A stretch of DNA of 64,000 nucleotides, from the NCBI GenBank assembly GCA_019187105.1, contig JABAQM010000001.1, positions 2,510,734 to 2,574,733 on the forward strand. Direction: 5' to 3'. Below the pieces are notes generated by a model. That model saw nothing but the letters and a program-made list of their open reading frames with translations. It had not been told where the DNA came from and did not search any database. Shown piece after piece: positions 44,885 to 54,045 of this stretch (position 1 is its first letter; every line of letters begins with the position of its first letter). The stretch is from Fimbriimonadaceae bacterium. Lineage in GTDB: Bacteria > Armatimonadota > Fimbriimonadia > Fimbriimonadales > Fimbriimonadaceae. The position numbers and the translations under genes are program-made.

Positions 44885-46042
44885 ATGAGGAAATTAGCCC
44901 AGTTCACGCGGTTCCTTTCTTTGGTAATCGTGATGTTCGCGATCGCGGGTGCAAACTGCCCCCCATCGCCTCATTCAGAACGAGAGGAGACCGCCAAAAC
45001 TGCTAGCAATGTCCACGAGCTATCGGCGGGAACCGTTGCGAGGAGAATCGACGACGTAACATACGAATTGCAGGAAGCTATCGCGAGCCTTAAGGTGGGG
45101 GACGTGGTCTTTGCGAAGCAACTAATAGGTGTCCCCGAAGGCTTTGCTATCAAGGTTGAGAAGATTGATTCTGGCCGCAGTAATACTACGATAAGTGGTT
45201 CGAAGGCAAACCTGCTGGATATTTTCTCCGAACTCTATGTAAACAAGAAGAATCTGGTTATTATGCCGCCAGGCGAGATGCGTGGCAGTACACCTGAAGA
45301 GTTTCACATTCCTGTCAGCTGGAGCCTTAGCGATGACGATGGCGATGCTCTAAGGTTTGATGGATCAGTACGCTTCAAGATTCGACTGGACATCTTGATC
45401 GATGCCGTGTTGCTGGACTTGAAAGAGTTTGACTTCAAGACAAAAGTGGACGTCGCATTTGACGGTAACATCACGCACAACTCACCGCTGTCGTTTGATA
45501 TCAACAAGCTCAAAGTATGGGAGAGTCCCCCTCTTGGTATCATCAATTGCGGTCCCTTGGCACTCGTTCCTACCATAAAGTTTAACATAAAGGCGAACGG
45601 AAAGCTTAATGTGGGGTCCGGAATCAACGTCACGGCCACGTTGCGTTCGATCTGTGGCCTGCAATTAAAGGGAGGAAGCTGGCGAGCCTATGGCGATACA
45701 GAACCGACATTCACGGTTGGTAATCCCGTGGTTTACGCGAACGCTAAAGGAGCGCTTACGTTACTGAACCCAGAATTGAGCTTTAAGTGCCTGCCAGTTA
45801 ATGCCGAACTGTATATAGGCGCGGATTTGCCAGAATTCCAGTACGAATTGGAAGCGATCTCCCAGCCCAGATCGGTGCGCTTTGACTTAGATGCGATGTT
45901 CACGGCTGAAGTTGGGATGGATGCAAACATCTTTGGCGAAAAGTTTAAGTGGAAATCGGACCCATTTGTGTTTCGTAGCATGCCCATCATTGATGGCGAG
46001 ATCACGAACGCCGACGGCGAAATAGGAGTGGACATAAAGTGA
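44885..46042 (+). CDS. Secreted protein of unknown function, module B
   Basis: The 385-residue protein has a signal-type N-terminus (MRKLAQFTRFLSLVIVMFAIAGANC). The mature part is beta-rich with repeated hydrophobic/charged alternation (for example GSVRFKIRLDILIDAVLLDLKEF pattern) and several cysteines near the middle; I recognise no domain. AAGGAG lies before ATG 44885; the longer frame starting at 44753 would cross the predicted promoter. Composition is clearly more AT-rich than the surrounding genes. Its stop overlaps the start of the lipoprotein gene as GTGA. Confidence 0.7.
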   Translation: MRKLAQFTRFLSLVIVMFAIAGANCPPSPHSEREETAKTASNVHELSAGTVARRIDDVTYELQEAIASLKVGDVVFAKQLIGVPEGFAIKVEKIDSGRSNTTISGSKANLLDIFSELYVNKKNLVIMPPGEMRGSTPEEFHIPVSWSLSDDDGDALRFDGSVRFKIRLDILIDAVLLDLKEFDFKTKVDVAFDGNITHNSPLSFDINKLKVWESPPLGIINCGPLALVPTIKFNIKANGKLNVGSGINVTATLRSICGLQLKGGSWRAYGDTEPTFTVGNPVVYANAKGALTLLNPELSFKCLPVNAELYIGADLPEFQYELEAISQPRSVRFDLDAMFTAEVGMDANIFGEKFKWKSDPFVFRSMPIIDGEITNADGEIGVDIK

Positions 46043-48057
46043 GTACTCATTCAGCCTGTAAAACAGGAATGTGGCGCGTCCTCAGAGCGGCTGTTGCGAT
46101 CGGAGCCAGTGCATGGATGCTGTCTGGGTGCGGAGGCTCTGGAGGAGCATCTACCCAAACGGAGACGTCGGACATCGTCATCGAGATCCAGTGGCCCGAG
46201 CAGAGTCGTCTCATCCCAGAAGCTTCCCAAAGCATCAGGGTATCGGCTATAGGGAATGGATCTCTTCGATCCGAAACCGTGGTTCCACGGCCCTCCGGGG
46301 GAGAAGGAACAACAACTACGAATCTGACCAACCTGCCGGCGGGTCCGGTGCGAGTAACAGCTACAGCGCATCCCACCGCAGATGGCACCGGTGTAACACA
46401 AGCCGGCGCTGAGACGCTTGTTACCCTTGCCTCAGGTGAGAAGAGGTCCGTGGCCCTGACTCTCGCTTCAACGATTGAAAGGCTTGAGGTTCAGCCGAAG
46501 ACTGTATTGCTTGATCTGGGTGCGTCGAAAACCCTGGTCATGACCGCCCTGAGTCGGGACAACGAGATCGTTCTGTTATCCAGCAATAAGATCCAGTGGT
46601 CGATTGTTGGTCCTGGTATTGTGACCTTGAGCGCAGCCGGAGGTTCAGCTATTGTCACTGCCAAAGAGCCCGGCAGCACCTCGATCCGCGTCCTCGAAAC
46701 CGAATCGGGTGTGTCCGTAACGGCGAATGTCGTTGCGGGTGGCGGAGACATCACCATTGACCCTCCTGGGTGGACGATGGGAAGCGGTAGTACTAAGAGC
46801 TTCAAGGCGACCGCTAAAACGGGCGAGCAAAGCTTCACTTGGGAAGTGGTCGAAGGAAGCGGCACGCTCGTTGATAAGAGCTCGAATCCCGTTAGCTTTC
46901 GATCCGGACCCGTCGAAGGAACGGCCATCCTGAGAGCGACGCAGACCGCCACAGGCAAGACGGGTACAGCCCTGATTCAAGTCGTGAACAAGGCCGTTGT
47001 CATCAATGGGGCCCCGTTTGTTCTGAATCCAGGCGAATCTCGAACCGTTAGCGCCACCGTACTTGGGTCGGGGGACCAGCGCGTGACCTGGACGGGATCG
47101 GGCGTGACGTTTAGTCAGGCGGACGGAAATCCGACCACGATAACGGCAGGAAGCCAGACCGGATCGTATTCGATCCGTGCGACCAGTGTCGCCCATGGAA
47201 TGATCGACGATGCCCCGGTTACCATCACCGGTGGGAATGAAACTGTCGTGGTGATCGATCCTGCCACGGCGTCCATTCGCAAGCTGGAAACATTCAAGTT
47301 CAAAGCAGTCGTAACCGGGCTGAGCGATACGAGTGTCACCTGGCGGATCGAACCCACTGCTGGGGCCTCCATCGATGCTTCCGGTAAATTCATCGCCACA
47401 AATCAAATCGGAGAGTGGCGAGTGATGGCCAAGGCAAAAGACGGGACCGAGTGTGCAGTTCCTTCGAAGATCTACGTTACCGCCGAACCTCATGACCTTA
47501 GTGTTGAATCGTCGCCAGGGGGTGTCGCCATCCAAGTAAGTCGTGCCGACGTGCAGGGTGAGAAAGATGGAACCACTTGGTTCAAGCGAAGATATACCTA
47601 CCTTGAACCGGTAACCTTGACCGCCCCTTATAAAATCTCCAATGGTAAGACTTATTTCGATCGCTGGATTTTAGTTGACGAACAAGGAAGGGTTGAGAAA
47701 ACAAGCACAGCCATAGTCGTTCCTATGGCAGGGAATACTACGGCTACTGCCAACTATGTTCCTGCTTGCGAAGTGACCGTTAAGTGCATAAACACTGATG
47801 GTAACGCAATTAATGATCCGCGCATAACCGTCGACAAGGCCGATCTTGACGGTCTGACTCAATGCACAGGATTTGGCACTTTCTATTACAGGATCTTCAA
47901 TTCGAATCCTCAGACAGTTCGGTTCACGGCTCAGGCCAGTGTCGGTGGACGAGCCTTTAAAGAATGGAAAGTTGACGATCAATTTAAAGGTACTGGGCTC
48001 AACCTAGATCTTAAAATCGATAGCAGTGCCAAGTTCGTTACGGCAGTCTACCAATGA
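46039..48057 (+). CDS. Lipoprotein with bacterial Ig-like repeats, module B
   Basis: The 672-residue protein with GTG start coupled to the upstream gene. A lipobox LSGCGG near residue 30 gives a lipidated cysteine. The body shows several BIG2-like repeats, such as PKTVLLDLGASKTL, PPGWTMGSGSTKSFKATAKTG, GAPFVLNPGESRTVSATV and PATASIRKLETFKFKAVVTG (each the start of a repeat). The end looks like a divergent bacterial-repeat domain (FDRWILVDEQGRVEKTS, ATANYVP). Probably an adhesin or scaffold at the surface, made with the 44885 protein under module B control. Confidence 0.75.
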   Translation: MSTHSACKTGMWRVLRAAVAIGASAWMLSGCGGSGGASTQTETSDIVIEIQWPEQSRLIPEASQSIRVSAIGNGSLRSETVVPRPSGGEGTTTTNLTNLPAGPVRVTATAHPTADGTGVTQAGAETLVTLASGEKRSVALTLASTIERLEVQPKTVLLDLGASKTLVMTALSRDNEIVLLSSNKIQWSIVGPGIVTLSAAGGSAIVTAKEPGSTSIRVLETESGVSVTANVVAGGGDITIDPPGWTMGSGSTKSFKATAKTGEQSFTWEVVEGSGTLVDKSSNPVSFRSGPVEGTAILRATQTATGKTGTALIQVVNKAVVINGAPFVLNPGESRTVSATVLGSGDQRVTWTGSGVTFSQADGNPTTITAGSQTGSYSIRATSVAHGMIDDAPVTITGGNETVVVIDPATASIRKLETFKFKAVVTGLSDTSVTWRIEPTAGASIDASGKFIATNQIGEWRVMAKAKDGTECAVPSKIYVTAEPHDLSVESSPGGVAIQVSRADVQGEKDGTTWFKRRYTYLEPVTLTAPYKISNGKTYFDRWILVDEQGRVEKTSTAIVVPMAGNTTATANYVPACEVTVKCINTDGNAINDPRITVDKADLDGLTQCTGFGTFYYRIFNSNPQTVRFTAQASVGGRAFKEWKVDDQFKGTGLNLDLKIDSSAKFVTAVYQ

Positions 48058-48099
48058 GTCCTTGACTGCCTCAAACTCATGATGGGGCAGGATAGTTCC

Positions 48100-48927
48100 T
48101 CATTTTAACCACTCAGGCAGCAGCCTCTGCAGCTCTCCCACCGTCTCCCGAAAGCGACGGTGGGACCAGCCGATGGCTTGCAGTTCCCGCAGCACTCCCT
48201 TCCGGGTCGTCGACGTAAACCTATGCTCCGAGAAGTGGAACCACGACGTCCAGATCTTCTCTGGCCGCAGTTCGCGAATCCGCGAGGCGAAAGCCTCGAC
48301 ATCCCGGATCGGCAGCATCGGCGAGATTGACACGCCGACCGGGATGCCGGCGGCCCTGACCCGCGAAAGAGCCCGCCATCGGCTTTCCAAGGTTGGGGCG
48401 GTCGGCTCGAACCGGGCGCGCATCTCCTCGTCGTCGGTCGAGATCGTCATGTTCACCCGGCAGCTTCGAAGCCGCGAAAGCACATCGACATCCCGCGCCA
48501 CGATAGGTGACCGCGTCTGCACGATTACTCGCGGCTGAGGATCGACCGTTGTCAAGAACTCGATGAGTGACCGCGTCAGCTCGATCCGACGCTCCACCGG
48601 TTGGTAGGGATCGGTCACCGAACCGACGAAAATCGACTTGCCGGCCAGCTTGCCATGCCGCTTTAGAAGGGAGAGCGCATTGGACTTCACGCCAACCCAG
48701 TGGCCCCATTCGCGCGCCCGCCGCTCATCGGGCTCGAAGGCTACGGCATAGCAATACGAGCACCCGAACTGGCAGCCGCGATAGGGATTGAGCGAGTAAT
48801 CATAGCCCGAAATGGAACCCATCCCCTGGTTGAGGATCGACTTTGCATCGTGGTACTCGACCTGAGCCCAGCCGACGCGATCGGGCCGATCATCCATCCA
48901 CAGGGCGGGCTGCAAAGCAGTAGACAT
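48100..48927 (-). CDS. Radical SAM protein, SplB/Rv2578c type
   Basis: The 275-residue protein has the 4Fe-4S motif in NPYRGCQFGCSYCYA near residue 47 (C-x3-C-x2-C), with SGYDYSLNPYRGC just before. FVGSVTDPYQPVE near 101 and MTISTDDEEMRARFEP near 160 fit the spore-photoproduct-lyase-like family seen in Rv2578c. These proteins are of unknown reaction; some repair DNA lesions. TATAGT ends 6 bases before the ATG, predicting a leaderless message. Confidence 0.9.
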   Translation of the reverse strand: MSTALQPALWMDDRPDRVGWAQVEYHDAKSILNQGMGSISGYDYSLNPYRGCQFGCSYCYAVAFEPDERRAREWGHWVGVKSNALSLLKRHGKLAGKSIFVGSVTDPYQPVERRIELTRSLIEFLTTVDPQPRVIVQTRSPIVARDVDVLSRLRSCRVNMTISTDDEEMRARFEPTAPTLESRWRALSRVRAAGIPVGVSISPMLPIRDVEAFASRIRELRPEKIWTSWFHFSEHRFTSTTRKGVLRELQAIGWSHRRFRETVGELQRLLPEWLK

Positions 48928-48933
48928 ATATAT

Positions 48934-48939
48934 ACTATA
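48934..48939 (-). promoter_or_regulatory. -10 box TATAGT before the radical SAM gene
   Basis: TATAGT followed by ATATAT and then the ATG at 48927; spacing 6 bases, no Shine-Dalgarno sequence. Confidence 0.5.
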
Positions 48940-48970
48940 CGCTCTGCTCGCGCAAGAGGGATCAGGAAAA

Positions 48971-49783
48971 TCAGTGAGGGGCCGAAGGGCCGGGCATAGT
49001 GGTTGCCACCATCTGAATCCCCTCCTCGGTTACGATTCCGCATTCGCTGCCTTCGGCGGTCACCGCCATCTCGACGATGCTGCCGTCGAACCGGATCAGG
49101 GGATGATAGAAGCGAGCCGCTGCGCGGGCGTCGCCGGTCAAGTAATGGGCGATCAGGGAGCGGCGAAAGCGGTCTGGCGACCGGTTAGGGCCGCTGCCAT
49201 GGATCAGGCTGCCATGGAAAAAAAGCACATCTCCCGCCTTCATCAGGACCGGCTCGGGCGTATAACCCTCCGGCACTGGGATGGTTTGCGACGTGAAGCT
49301 TTGCGTCGTGTCGGCCGGGATGTGGCAGAGGAGCGGCAGCTCGTGGGAACCTGGAACGACCTGCAGGCATCCATTCTCCTCGTCGCAATCGTCGATCGCA
49401 AGCCAAGCCGCAACGCAGGTTCCGGGCTCGGCTCGAAGATAGTGCTGGTCCTGGTGCAGCGCTTGTCCGCGTCCTCCCGGAGGCTTGAAATAGAACATCG
49501 TTTGCGCGCCAACGGGCTCTTCATCCAGGAAGCCGATCATGATGTCGCGTAGCCGCAAATCCAGTAGGAAGCTTAGGCTCAGCGAATCGGTGCGGTGGGG
49601 ATGGATGATGCGAGGATATTGGGCGAGCGGGTCGCGGCCGGAGGGGTCGACGCGGTCGAAGTCTTCTCGATCGGCCCGGGCGTTCCAGGCCATGAAGTGT
49701 TCGCGGATGGCAGCGACCTTTTCCCGGCCATAAACTCCTTTCGCAAGCAGGTATCCACGCTTCTGCCATAGCTCTCGACTCAC
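48971..49783 (-). CDS. Phytanoyl-CoA dioxygenase (PhyH) family protein
   Basis: Fe(II)/2-oxoglutarate oxygenase fold, 270 residues. The facial triad is His and Asp in ALHQDQHY near residue 108 and a distal His in SLIHGSGPN near 193; the Arg in RRSLIAHYL near 208 would bind 2-oxoglutarate. NGCLQVVPGSHELP is also typical. The start is GTG 49783. The substrate is unknown; PhyH proteins hydroxylate a wide range of small molecules. It is divergent from the fucose-isomerase-like gene. Confidence 0.9.
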   Translation of the reverse strand: MSRELWQKRGYLLAKGVYGREKVAAIREHFMAWNARADREDFDRVDPSGRDPLAQYPRIIHPHRTDSLSLSFLLDLRLRDIMIGFLDEEPVGAQTMFYFKPPGGRGQALHQDQHYLRAEPGTCVAAWLAIDDCDEENGCLQVVPGSHELPLLCHIPADTTQSFTSQTIPVPEGYTPEPVLMKAGDVLFFHGSLIHGSGPNRSPDRFRRSLIAHYLTGDARAAARFYHPLIRFDGSIVEMAVTAEGSECGIVTEEGIQMVATTMPGPSAPH

Positions 49784-49789
49784 AGTTCA

Positions 49790-49795
49790 ATAATA
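49790..49795 (-). promoter_or_regulatory. -10 box TATTAT before the PhyH gene
   Basis: TATTAT ends 6 bases before GTG 49783, without a Shine-Dalgarno sequence; predicted leaderless start. Confidence 0.5.
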
Positions 49796-49862
49796 ACGCA
49801 GCCACCGTTGCGGCGACGCCTCGTTGTTTCGGACGCCGGAGGAATAAACTACGGCCAGCCTT

Positions 49863-51269
49863 ATGCGTAAGACCACACTCGGCGTCATCATCGGCAACCG
49901 CGGATTCTTTCCCACCCACCTGTGTGATCAGGGAAGGAAGACGATCCTCCAAGTCCTGGGTGAGGAAGGCTTCGATGTCGTCGTCCTTGGTGAAAGCGAC
50001 AGCCCTTACGGCTCGATCGAATCCCTTGCCGAAGCCCGCAAGTGTGGGGAGTTGTTCGACGCAAATCGCCATCGAATCGACGGCATCCTGGTCACGCTGC
50101 CCAATTTTGGCGACGAGCGGGCAGTAGCCAACGCGATTCGGTTCTCCGGACTCGACGTTCCCGTTCTAATTCATGCCTTTGGCGATGATGCAAAGCGAAT
50201 GACGTTGGCGGATCGACGCGACAGCTTCTGCGGCAAGATGTCGGTCTGTAACAACCTGCGCCAATACGGGATCCCGTATTCGCTGACCACCCTCCACACC
50301 GTCGATCCGATGTCCCAGTCGTTTCGAAACGACCTCGGCAAGTTCCGCTCCATTTGCAGCGTCGTCGGTGGTTTGCGCAAGGCAAGAATCGGCGCGATCG
50401 GCGCGAGGCCGGCGGCGTTCAATACCGTGCGTTACAGCGAGAAGCTCTTCGAACAGTCGGGGATCACCGTGGAGACGCTCGACCTTTCCGAAGCGCTTGG
50501 CTGGGCCAACAAGATGGGCGCCGGCGATGCCCCGGTGCAACAGAAAATCGACCGCATCCGCGCCTATACGTCAACCGATGGCGTGCCCGACGAGAGCCTG
50601 AACAAGATGGCCCGGCTGGGTGTGGCGATCGACAACTGGGTGGCAGAGCGCCAGCTGGATGCAACAGCCATTCAGTGCTGGACGGCGCTGGAAGAGTTCT
50701 ACGGCGTCGTTCCGTGCACGCTGATGTCGATGATGTCGGACTCGTTGATGGCGAGTGCTTGCGAGACGGACGTCGCCGGCACGGTTTCGATGTACGCCCT
50801 CAACCTCGCCTCCGGACAACCGTCGGCCCTGCTCGACTGGAATAATAACTTCGGCGACGACCCTGATAAGGCCGTGGTCTTCCACTGTTCCAACCTGCCC
50901 AAGTCGGTTTTCGCCGAGCAGAAGATGGACTTCCAGGAGATCATCGCCGGTTCGGTGGGCAAGGAGAGCACCTACGGCACGATCGTGGGCCGGATGAAGG
51001 CTGGTCCCTTCACCTTCTGTCGGGTTTCCACCGACGATCTCACGGGAACGATCTGTGCCTATGTGGGAGAGGGAGAAGCGACCAACGACCTGCTGAACAC
51101 GTTCGGCGGGTTCGGGGTCGTCAGGGTCGAGCGGCTGCAGGATCTGCTGCAGTACATCTGTGAAGCCGGCTTCGAGCACCACGTTGCCGGAAACTATTCC
51201 CAGACGGCCGATGCCGTTGCCGAAGCGTTCGACAAGTACCTAGGATGGGATGTGTATCACCACGCCTAG
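49863..51269 (+). CDS. L-fucose/L-arabinose isomerase family protein
   Basis: The 468-residue protein with the isomerase fold: an N-terminal Rossmann-like domain (GVIIGNRGFFPTHL, DGILVTLPNFGDE, VPVLIHAFGDDAK) and a C-terminal domain where MASACETDVAGTVSMYAL near residue 298 (pattern A-C-E-x-D) supplies the metal-binding acidic residues. The last His-rich stretch (GFEHHVAGNYS) matches the active-site end. The group interconverts aldoses and ketoses such as fucose/fuculose. The converging homogentisate dioxygenase overlaps its end by 4 bases. Confidence 0.85.
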   Translation: MRKTTLGVIIGNRGFFPTHLCDQGRKTILQVLGEEGFDVVVLGESDSPYGSIESLAEARKCGELFDANRHRIDGILVTLPNFGDERAVANAIRFSGLDVPVLIHAFGDDAKRMTLADRRDSFCGKMSVCNNLRQYGIPYSLTTLHTVDPMSQSFRNDLGKFRSICSVVGGLRKARIGAIGARPAAFNTVRYSEKLFEQSGITVETLDLSEALGWANKMGAGDAPVQQKIDRIRAYTSTDGVPDESLNKMARLGVAIDNWVAERQLDATAIQCWTALEEFYGVVPCTLMSMMSDSLMASACETDVAGTVSMYALNLASGQPSALLDWNNNFGDDPDKAVVFHCSNLPKSVFAEQKMDFQEIIAGSVGKESTYGTIVGRMKAGPFTFCRVSTDDLTGTICAYVGEGEATNDLLNTFGGFGVVRVERLQDLLQYICEAGFEHHVAGNYSQTADAVAEAFDKYLGWDVYHHA

Positions 51270-52423
51270 CCCGTCTGCCAACTCTTCCAGTAATTCGGGT
51301 CTTCGATCTCCAAGGCTTCCTTCGTCAATCTGAGCGGGTAGTACGTGTCGAGCATGACGGCAAGCTCTTCGGTGCGGGTTGCGCCGAGGGAGGCCTCCAC
51401 GGCGCCCGGCTGCGGACCGTGGGGGATCCCCAGCGGGTGGATCGTTATCGACCCTTCCTGAATGCCCTTTCGGGAGCCGAACTTGTCGTTGCAGTAATAG
51501 AGGATCTCGTCTGAATCGACGTTGCTGTGGTTGTAAGGGATCGGGACCGCTTCGGGATGGAAATCGAGAAGGCGCGGGCAGAACGAGCAAATCACGAAGT
51601 TGTGACCTTGGAAGGTCTGGTGGATCGGCGGCGGCATATGGAGCTTGCCGGTGATCGGCGAGAAGTCGTGAATGCTGAAGGCATACGGATACACATAGCC
51701 ATCCCAGCCGACGATGTCGCACGGATGGAAGCGATAGGTATAGCGGGTTAGGCGGCCCCGCGCCTTGACGTCCACGTAGAAGTCACCCTTCTCATCGTGG
51801 GTATTGAGTTCGGTCGGTGGGCGAAAGTCGCGCTCATGGTAGGGAGCGTGCTCGAGCATCTGGCCAAAGTCGTTCCGATAGCGGCGTGGAATTTCGACCG
51901 GTCCATGGCTCTCGATTGCGAGCATGTGAACGGGAAGGCTGTCGAATCGAATACGCCAAATCGTGCCGCGCGGAATGATGAGGTAGTCGCCTTGCACGAA
52001 CGGCACGTCGCCGAACATCGTTTCCAGCGTGCCCTCCCCGTTGTGGATGAAAAGAATCTCATCCATCTCCGCGTTCTTGAAGTAATCCTCCATCTGGTCG
52101 GCAACGTGGACCTGGTTCCAAACCACATCGTTATTGCCCATGAGAGGTACGCGACCGCTCACCGCATTGCCCTTGGCAGGCATCTTGCCCGTGAGAAGGT
52201 GGCGGTGCCGCAGCGGCTCGGAATCGAGGAATGTCGGTGCGAAAGTCCCCCGGTCCTCCCACCCCTTGACCTCGGTCGGGAGGTTTATGTGGTGCATGAT
52301 CGTCATCGGTCCGCTAAACCCGTGGGTGCTGAAGAGCTCTTCGGGATAGAGGTTGCCCTCCGGGCTGCGGAATTGGATGTGCCTCGTCTTGGGCAGATTG
52401 CCGAGTCGATGGTAACGGGACAT
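51266..52423 (-). CDS. hmgA: Homogentisate 1,2-dioxygenase
   Basis: Opens the ring of homogentisate in tyrosine and phenylalanine breakdown. The 385 residues form a double cupin. The iron ligands lie in PYNHSNVDSDEILYYC near residue 297 (His and Glu region) and HPLGIPHGPQPG near 325 (His), a block unique to the family. N-terminal MHHINLPTEVKGWE is also typical. Bacterial enzymes are often 430 residues; this is the shorter form found in several phyla. The fumarylacetoacetase and isomerase genes are not nearby. Confidence 0.9.
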   Translation of the reverse strand: MSRYHRLGNLPKTRHIQFRSPEGNLYPEELFSTHGFSGPMTIMHHINLPTEVKGWEDRGTFAPTFLDSEPLRHRHLLTGKMPAKGNAVSGRVPLMGNNDVVWNQVHVADQMEDYFKNAEMDEILFIHNGEGTLETMFGDVPFVQGDYLIIPRGTIWRIRFDSLPVHMLAIESHGPVEIPRRYRNDFGQMLEHAPYHERDFRPPTELNTHDEKGDFYVDVKARGRLTRYTYRFHPCDIVGWDGYVYPYAFSIHDFSPITGKLHMPPPIHQTFQGHNFVICSFCPRLLDFHPEAVPIPYNHSNVDSDEILYYCNDKFGSRKGIQEGSITIHPLGIPHGPQPGAVEASLGATRTEELAVMLDTYYPLRLTKEALEIEDPNYWKSWQTG

Positions 52424-52499
52424 GCTGGCGGAAGTTTACTTGGCCGTCCTGGTAGCCTGACAGGGACAAGCGCGGATCGCAACGATTACTTGAGAACGG

Positions 52500-53078
52500 A
52501 TGGATGTGACAGAGAGCGTAGCAGGGACTTCAATGGAACTCGCAGCCATCTTGCGGGACGAGGCTATCCGGGTTATCTCGGCGAACAGAAGCGGGTCACG
52601 GCCACCTGGGACGGAGAACTTGGCGACGATTGGACTTCGTGTTTTCCGATTGGCGCTGGATCTGGCCCACGCGGGCCACATATCCGACAAGGAGGCCGAA
52701 AACCTTATCGCGGCGTCCGCTTCCTTCGCCGGCGAATATCTGCTGGATGCTAATGTGGCAGAAGCGGAGTCGTTGCTCGAACGGACGAAGGTAACCGGCG
52801 ATCCCACAGCCGTCTTTCACTGTCTGCGAATCCTTGCCGAAAGTCCAAGATTGAGGGCATCAGCTTTAATTCAAATGACATTGCTTGAGCTCGAAGGCGG
52901 GCTGCTGGATCGCCGGGATTCGTATTTGATGTGCATATTGAGCGATAGTGAATCAATGCCGATGGGCGTGGAAACGGCTATGGAAGTAGCTCAGCATCTT
53001 AGCAACCACGAAGTTAGGTTCTCGACAGCCGAGACGCAACAAGCCGCTGAATTCCTGGTTCGACGTCTGCTGAGATAA
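52500..53078 (+). CDS. Protein of unknown function
   Basis: The 192-residue, mainly helical, Ala/Leu/Glu-rich protein without signal peptide or membrane segment. The repeats of about 30 residues (LATIGLRVFRLALDLAH, AVFHCLRILAE, SALIQMTLLELEG, AMEVAQHLSNHEV) could form a helical-repeat scaffold, but I cannot assign a family. ATG 52500 has no ribosome binding site; ATG 52533 is another option. It lies just before the cobalamin riboswitch and is probably not part of that operon. Confidence 0.5.
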   Translation: MDVTESVAGTSMELAAILRDEAIRVISANRSGSRPPGTENLATIGLRVFRLALDLAHAGHISDKEAENLIAASASFAGEYLLDANVAEAESLLERTKVTGDPTAVFHCLRILAESPRLRASALIQMTLLELEGGLLDRRDSYLMCILSDSESMPMGVETAMEVAQHLSNHEVRFSTAETQQAAEFLVRRLLR

Positions 53079-53127
53079 GTGGACTACCCAACGTGGATCT
53101 CCTGAGGATTGGGTAACGTCTCATTGA

Positions 53128-53222
53128 AAGCATTGGCTCACTTTTCTGGTGAGCGAAAACGGGGGAAGTCCGGCGAAAGTCCGGCACTGTGCCGCAACGG
53201 TTAAAGTCCGAATGCCCGCGAT
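53128..53222 (+). ncRNA. Cobalamin (B12) riboswitch aptamer
   Basis: The conserved core is easy to read: GGGAAGTCCGG, GAAAGTCCGGCACTGTGCCG, then GCAACGGT, and the B12 box AAGTCCGAATGCCCGC at 53205-53220. Upstream, GCTCAC (53136) pairs with GTGAGC (53149), and GCATT at 53130 can pair with AATGC at 53211 to close the aptamer. The ligand is a cobalamin. The expression platform continues to the start codon at 53339. Confidence 0.93.
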
Positions 53223-53285
53223 GCGAATGTCGGTTGGATGGCTCACGAGCATGAGCGGACGCGACACGGGCAGCACCCCGGTTGC

Positions 53286-53330
53286 ACCTCCTTATGCCGT
53301 TGGCATCCTCGTGGACGAAACGACGGAGGT
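53286..53330 (+). promoter_or_regulatory. Predicted ribosome-binding-site sequestration by the riboswitch
   Basis: ACCTCC at 53286-53291 is the exact complement of the ribosome binding site GGAGGT at 53325-53330, 9 bases before ATG 53339. Pairing would block translation when B12 is bound. No T-tract terminator is seen, so control at translation is more likely than attenuation. Confidence 0.55.
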
Positions 53331-53338
53331 CGAACGGA

Positions 53339-54034
53339 ATGAAACAACGGGGCTTTACGCTCCTTGAACTGTTGGTTGTAACGGGCATCGTCGCGGTGCT
53401 CTCGGGAATGCTCTTTCCGGTCTTCGCCAAGGCCAAAGACACTGCAAAGGCAGCAGAGTGCCTGTCGAATGTGCGACAGGTCGGCGTCGCATGGCACCTC
53501 TATGCGAATGACGCGGATGAACGGGCGTGCCTAAGCTACTACTACCTCGATAACTTCTCGCGCGAGATCGCTTGGGATTTCGAGTTGCGTTGGGATGATC
53601 CCGAGCGTCCAGAGACAAAACCGGGGCTGTTGGCGCGCTATGCCCGGGAGGGCCGGTTGCACCGGTGCCCGACCTTTCACGGCGAGCGATGGGGACGCCC
53701 TCATACGGGGATGGCCTACAACGTGTCATTCATCGGCGGAGACGTCCTCTCCGGTCGGAGGGAGGCGGCGGTGGGGTCGATCGGCGACCCCGCCGGCACC
53801 GCGCTATTTGCCGATGCGGGCTTCGGCAATCCGGTGGCGGGACACAACTACCTTCGGTCCCCGAGCGACCCCTTCTTCGGCATTGGAACGGTCCACTTTC
53901 GCCACGGTCGCGGGGCAAACGTCGCCTTCGCCGATGGACACACCAAACGATGGAGTCTGCGCTTTTTCGAGAAGGATAGCGAGCCGGGAACCGGCGCCCT
54001 CAGTGCGGACGATTCCGCCTACGACCTGGAATAA
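53339..54034 (+). CDS. B12-controlled pseudopilin-like protein
   Basis: The 231-residue protein with leader MKQRG and FTLLELLVVTGIVAVLSG helix: cleavage after Gly and Glu at +5 as in type II secretion pseudopilins. The head follows the short DUF1559-like plan, with CLSNVRQVGVAWHLYANDADE near residue 41 (pattern), PGDTALF-type core and the end FRHGRGANVAFADGHTKRW near 190. It is the first gene behind the cobalamin riboswitch; GGAGGT is its ribosome binding site. 12 bases separate it from the DUF4465-like gene. Confidence 0.88.
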   Translation: MKQRGFTLLELLVVTGIVAVLSGMLFPVFAKAKDTAKAAECLSNVRQVGVAWHLYANDADERACLSYYYLDNFSREIAWDFELRWDDPERPETKPGLLARYAREGRLHRCPTFHGERWGRPHTGMAYNVSFIGGDVLSGRREAAVGSIGDPAGTALFADAGFGNPVAGHNYLRSPSDPFFGIGTVHFRHGRGANVAFADGHTKRWSLRFFEKDSEPGTGALSADDSAYDLE

Positions 54035-54045
54035 GGAGATGATTA

